Position numbers and translations under genes: made by a program. Below, in pieces: positions 12,581 to 15,304 of a DNA stretch of 15,304 bases (within the stretch, counting starts at the first letter, position 1; each line of letters opens with the position of its first letter). This DNA is from Victivallales bacterium (lineage in GTDB: Bacteria > Verrucomicrobiota > Lentisphaeria > Oligosphaerales > Oligosphaeraceae), in the NCBI GenBank assembly GCA_017431185.1, contig JAFRLP010000181.1:1-15304 (forward strand), in the 5' to 3' direction. The notes under the pieces were generated by a model. The model was not told the DNA's origin and made no database searches. It saw only the letters and a list, made by a program, of their open reading frames with translations.

Positions 12581-15304
12581 ATGAGATTACCGCAGGGCAT
12601 CCTTGCATTTTGGCTCATTCTGCTCCTGCCCGTCCAGAAGGGCTGGGCCGCGCTTCCTTCGGATGCGCAGACCCTGGAGGCGGAGGCGCTGGCGATAGAG
12701 GGGGCCTGGTCAGTCAAGCCGCATTTTCCGGGCTACTACGACAGCCATCCTTCTGGCGGTCATTTCCTGGCGGGAGTCTCCAAGGCCGCTGGCTCTGCCA
12801 GAGGGGAATTCAAAATTGCCGAAAAGGGTCTGCATCGCCTGTGGATTCGCTATCTGGATGTGGAGTCGCATCCGGCCTCGTTCATGGTGAAGGTCATTCA
12901 GAATGACACTCTCCTGGCGGAGAACGAATTCCACCGGACAAGCCTGCGCGCCACTGCCGAAGGACGCAAAAAATACGGCGAGGGATTCGCCCGCTTTGTC
13001 TGGCAGTCTCTGGATTTCCAGGCGGATGAAGGAAGCGTCCAGATTGAGATGACCAAGGGGAGTGTCCACAATGGCACCGTCAAGGGGTCAAGGCACCTGG
13101 ACTTGTTCCTCCTGACCCGCGACCTTTCCTACGTTCCCAAAGTGCAGGATTTGCGCCCACTGTACCTGAAAGTCCGGTTTCTGGAAAGCCAGCCAGAGGC
13201 GGCGGCCATCCACGTCTTTGGCCGCCGTTCGGAGGCGCCTTACTACACGCCTCACTTGAACATCAATGCCAGGGGCATTCACGACGGCGCCACCGCTGGC
13301 CTTGCCCGACGGGACTTCATCAGGCCAGGCGAAACCTCCCCCTGGATTGAATTCCAGAGCTATCTCTCCTTCAGGGGCGCTGACCGAATTGCCTTCTACA
13401 CCCTGACAAAATACCAGAAAAATGACCAGAAGCAGGCTGAATTTGAAATCCTGCTCTCCCGAACACCAGACGATTCAGGGATTTTTCGGCGCATCCTACG
13501 CCAGGGCGGGGGATGCGGGCTTCATGTCGTCTTCAATCTGGTGCAGGACAAATATCTGGAGGACATTCAGGAAAGCCGTCTGGACTTGCAGTGGGCGGAG
13601 GCCACCACAGGTGACGGTGCGCCCAAGGTTTTCCCGTTCTTCACGGGGCTTTCGCTCACCAGTTGGCTGCATCGTCCTGAAGTTCAGGAGAACGAGGTGC
13701 GAACTCTGCGGCTTCTGGGAGTCAACGGGGTTGGAGAGTCAGATGCGGATTTCGCCTACCACCGCAAAAGCGCGTACTGTTTCCACCTGACCAAGGGAAA
13801 ATGCCTGTCCAGACCTGACGAGTCCGCGCTGGAAAGGCATTTTTCGTCGCTTGCCAAGGGAACCGTCAAATTTCATCATCTGAACCTGATGGATGAGCCG
13901 AATTTTCCGCTGGAGCACGTGAAATCCTGCCAGACCTGCCAGGAGGGCTTTGCCCGTTATTTGCAGGAACAGGGGATTGAGGACGTGCCAGGCGCCTCAT
14001 TCGACAAAAAGGAGGCCAGGGCCTTCTACTGGACAATACGATACAAGAACCACATCGTGACCAATTTCCTCAAAACCGCCTCCCGAATTGCGGAAAAGCA
14101 TCTTCCTGGCATTCCCACCACCGTGAATTTCGCCACGGAGACCGTCAGCGGGAACATGGTCAGAAAGGGGTGCGACTGGTTTGAGATTTTCTCCGAAGGC
14201 GCACTTGGCTATGGCTGGCATGAGGACTGGGTAAACAACGCGGGAACCTATCAGGTGGAGGGCTTCCAGACAGATGTGCTGCGCGCGGCCTGCCGTCCTG
14301 CCGGCATTCCGTTTGGAGTCTATGACATCATGTCCAGACGCAGCGCCTGGGAGATTGAGGCGAAGGCCTTTGCGGAAATCGGTCATGGCAATCAGGCCAT
14401 CCATTTCTTCAACTACGGACCTGGCTACACGACAGCCAGCGACACCTGCAACCACCGCCCCGAAATCTACCAGGCCATCCGCGACGTCACATCGAAAACC
14501 GCGTTCGTCGAGGATTGCCTGACCACGGGGAATCCCGCGCAAGCCGATGTCGCGATGCTCTATTCCGTGACCAGCGACATCTGGGGCACGGAGACCGACC
14601 AGGTGTTCGGCAAGGAGAGGGTCTATCTGCATCTGCTGCTCCGCCACTGCAACTACAGGGTGGACATTCTTTCGGAGGATGACCTGGACACGAAACTTGA
14701 CAAATACCGTGTGCTTTTTGTGGCGGATTCCCACCTTCGCCGAAAGTGTCTGCCCGCGTTGCTGGAATGGGTGAGACGAGGCGGCTGGCTCTATTTGGCC
14801 GCAGGCGCGTTGCAGGGAGACGAATATGACCTGCCATTGGAATTGGGAATGGAACGCCAGCCGTGCCAGTCCATCTCCAAAATCGGGCGTCCTGAACATG
14901 ATTGGGCGAGCCTCAAGCGGGAGGGGGAATTGCAAGGCATGCCTATCGTCGGAGGCGTTCAGTATCCTTTGGCGCAAAGGCATTCAGTAGGGCGGGGCAC
15001 CATCTTCGCGAGCGGAGTTTTTGCGGGCGTCAGTTATCAGGCGCATTCCGTGCGACCTGACGGCGGGGAGCACAGCGCGCGCGACTATCCGCAGGCTCAT
15101 CGTGACTTCATTTCAAGACTGGCGCTGCCTGTAGCCCCACGGCTCACGACAGACCATCATCTGGTAGAGGCCAACCTCATCGAGTCGCCCAGGGGCGCCT
15201 GCATCGTTCTTGCCAACTGGAGCGGAAAGCCACGCCCTGTCACCGTCACCCTCGATGGCAAAAGGTTCGCGCTGGACAGGCTTGATGCGGGCGGATATAT
15301 TAAA
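12581..15304 (+). CDS. secreted GH42-like glycoside hydrolase, 3' end outside the window
   Basis: From the ATG one base after pseudopilin 3, the frame stays open for 908 codons to the window edge, so the gene is partial at its 3' end. Residues 1-23 form a signal peptide (MRLPQGILAFWLILLLPVQKGWA). Residues about 30-180 resemble a carbohydrate-binding-type sandwich (LEAEALAIEGAWSV, then the FKIAEKGLHRLWIRYLD strand). Residues about 370-640 read as a barrel of beta-galactosidase type, with NLMDEPNFP (435-443) where GH42-like enzymes place the acid/base region. Residues about 655-850 resemble the GH42 trimerisation (glutamine amidotransferase-like) domain: DVAMLYSVTSDIW, YRVLFVADSH, LLEWVRRGGWLYLAAGA. 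From about 865 a small C-terminal beta domain begins (ACIVLANWSGKPRPVTVTL). The role is probably extracytoplasmic cleavage of galactose-type glycans, but the similarity is distant and the catalytic pair is not secured. Long minus-strand open frames inside it are shadows. Confidence 0.75.
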   Translation, partial: MRLPQGILAFWLILLLPVQKGWAALPSDAQTLEAEALAIEGAWSVKPHFPGYYDSHPSGGHFLAGVSKAAGSARGEFKIAEKGLHRLWIRYLDVESHPASFMVKVIQNDTLLAENEFHRTSLRATAEGRKKYGEGFARFVWQSLDFQADEGSVQIEMTKGSVHNGTVKGSRHLDLFLLTRDLSYVPKVQDLRPLYLKVRFLESQPEAAAIHVFGRRSEAPYYTPHLNINARGIHDGATAGLARRDFIRPGETSPWIEFQSYLSFRGADRIAFYTLTKYQKNDQKQAEFEILLSRTPDDSGIFRRILRQGGGCGLHVVFNLVQDKYLEDIQESRLDLQWAEATTGDGAPKVFPFFTGLSLTSWLHRPEVQENEVRTLRLLGVNGVGESDADFAYHRKSAYCFHLTKGKCLSRPDESALERHFSSLAKGTVKFHHLNLMDEPNFPLEHVKSCQTCQEGFARYLQEQGIEDVPGASFDKKEARAFYWTIRYKNHIVTNFLKTASRIAEKHLPGIPTTVNFATETVSGNMVRKGCDWFEIFSEGALGYGWHEDWVNNAGTYQVEGFQTDVLRAACRPAGIPFGVYDIMSRRSAWEIEAKAFAEIGHGNQAIHFFNYGPGYTTASDTCNHRPEIYQAIRDVTSKTAFVEDCLTTGNPAQADVAMLYSVTSDIWGTETDQVFGKERVYLHLLLRHCNYRVDILSEDDLDTKLDKYRVLFVADSHLRRKCLPALLEWVRRGGWLYLAAGALQGDEYDLPLELGMERQPCQSISKIGRPEHDWASLKREGELQGMPIVGGVQYPLAQRHSVGRGTIFASGVFAGVSYQAHSVRPDGGEHSARDYPQAHRDFISRLALPVAPRLTTDHHLVEANLIESPRGACIVLANWSGKPRPVTVTLDGKRFALDRLDAGGYIK

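Noticed and set aside
13422..13790. 122-codon plus-strand frame inside the GH42-like gene
   Set aside because: It is another frame of the same DNA; the GH42-like frame continues unbroken through it, so there is no frameshift to explain.
13997..14983. 328-codon minus-strand open frame near the right end
   Set aside because: It is antisense to the GH42-like gene, whose frame is uninterrupted with a signal peptide and trimerisation-like domain; the minus-strand product shows no domain.
1..15304. CRISPR array, tRNA, rRNA, insertion sequence or prophage
   Set aside because: I saw no regularly spaced repeats, no cloverleaf-like or conserved rRNA segments, and no transposase, integrase or phage structural genes on either strand.

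Overview
The window looks like a chromosomal carbohydrate-utilisation region from a member of the Lentisphaerota/Verrucomicrobiota side of the PVC group, most like Victivallis-type bacteria. The grounds are three short pseudopilin-like proteins with a near-identical [15 protein letters not shown]-terminus ending in LLPALSKAR, an H-X9-DG motif near the C-terminus in two of them, AraC-type regulators, and large secreted glycosidase-like proteins next to the pseudopilin genes. This placement comes from family knowledge; no rRNA or marker gene is present.

Layout, left to right. (1) A consensus sigma70-type promoter (103-131) precedes a secreted 807-residue protein of unassigned family with sandwich-like domains at both ends (214-2637). 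(2) After a structured, terminator-like intergenic stretch comes a same-strand cluster: pseudopilin 1 (2808-3521), a GH39-like glycosidase without a signal peptide (3580-4899), and an AraC-family regulator overlapping its end (4889-5671). (3) Converging on it from the minus strand is a two-gene unit: pseudopilin 2 (10505-9771), then a 1352-residue secreted LamG / DUF6259-like / CBM6-like enzyme (9754-5696). (4) Transcribed away from that unit, from an overlapping divergent promoter, is a second AraC-family regulator (10621-11541). (5) A third unit follows behind a good promoter: pseudopilin 3 (11794-12579), then after one base a secreted GH42-like protein (12581 to the window end, still open after 908 codons).

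The recurring pattern is a dedicated pseudopilin immediately upstream of a glycan-active enzyme, seen three times with three unrelated enzymes, with sugar-sensing-type AraC regulators placed between. A reasonable inference is that each unit handles one glycan or glycan linkage. The enzyme would act outside the cytoplasm (inside it for the GH39 protein), the AraC protein would sense a breakdown product, and the pseudopilin would be a type II secretion/pilus-like envelope component customised for that substrate or enzyme. No transporter, sulfatase or SusC/D pair is present here.

Gene density is high. No gene-free stretch exceeds about 260 bases; the longest (11542-11793) holds a hairpin, a promoter, a palindrome and a ribosome-binding site. 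I saw no tRNA, rRNA, CRISPR array, insertion sequence or phage gene.
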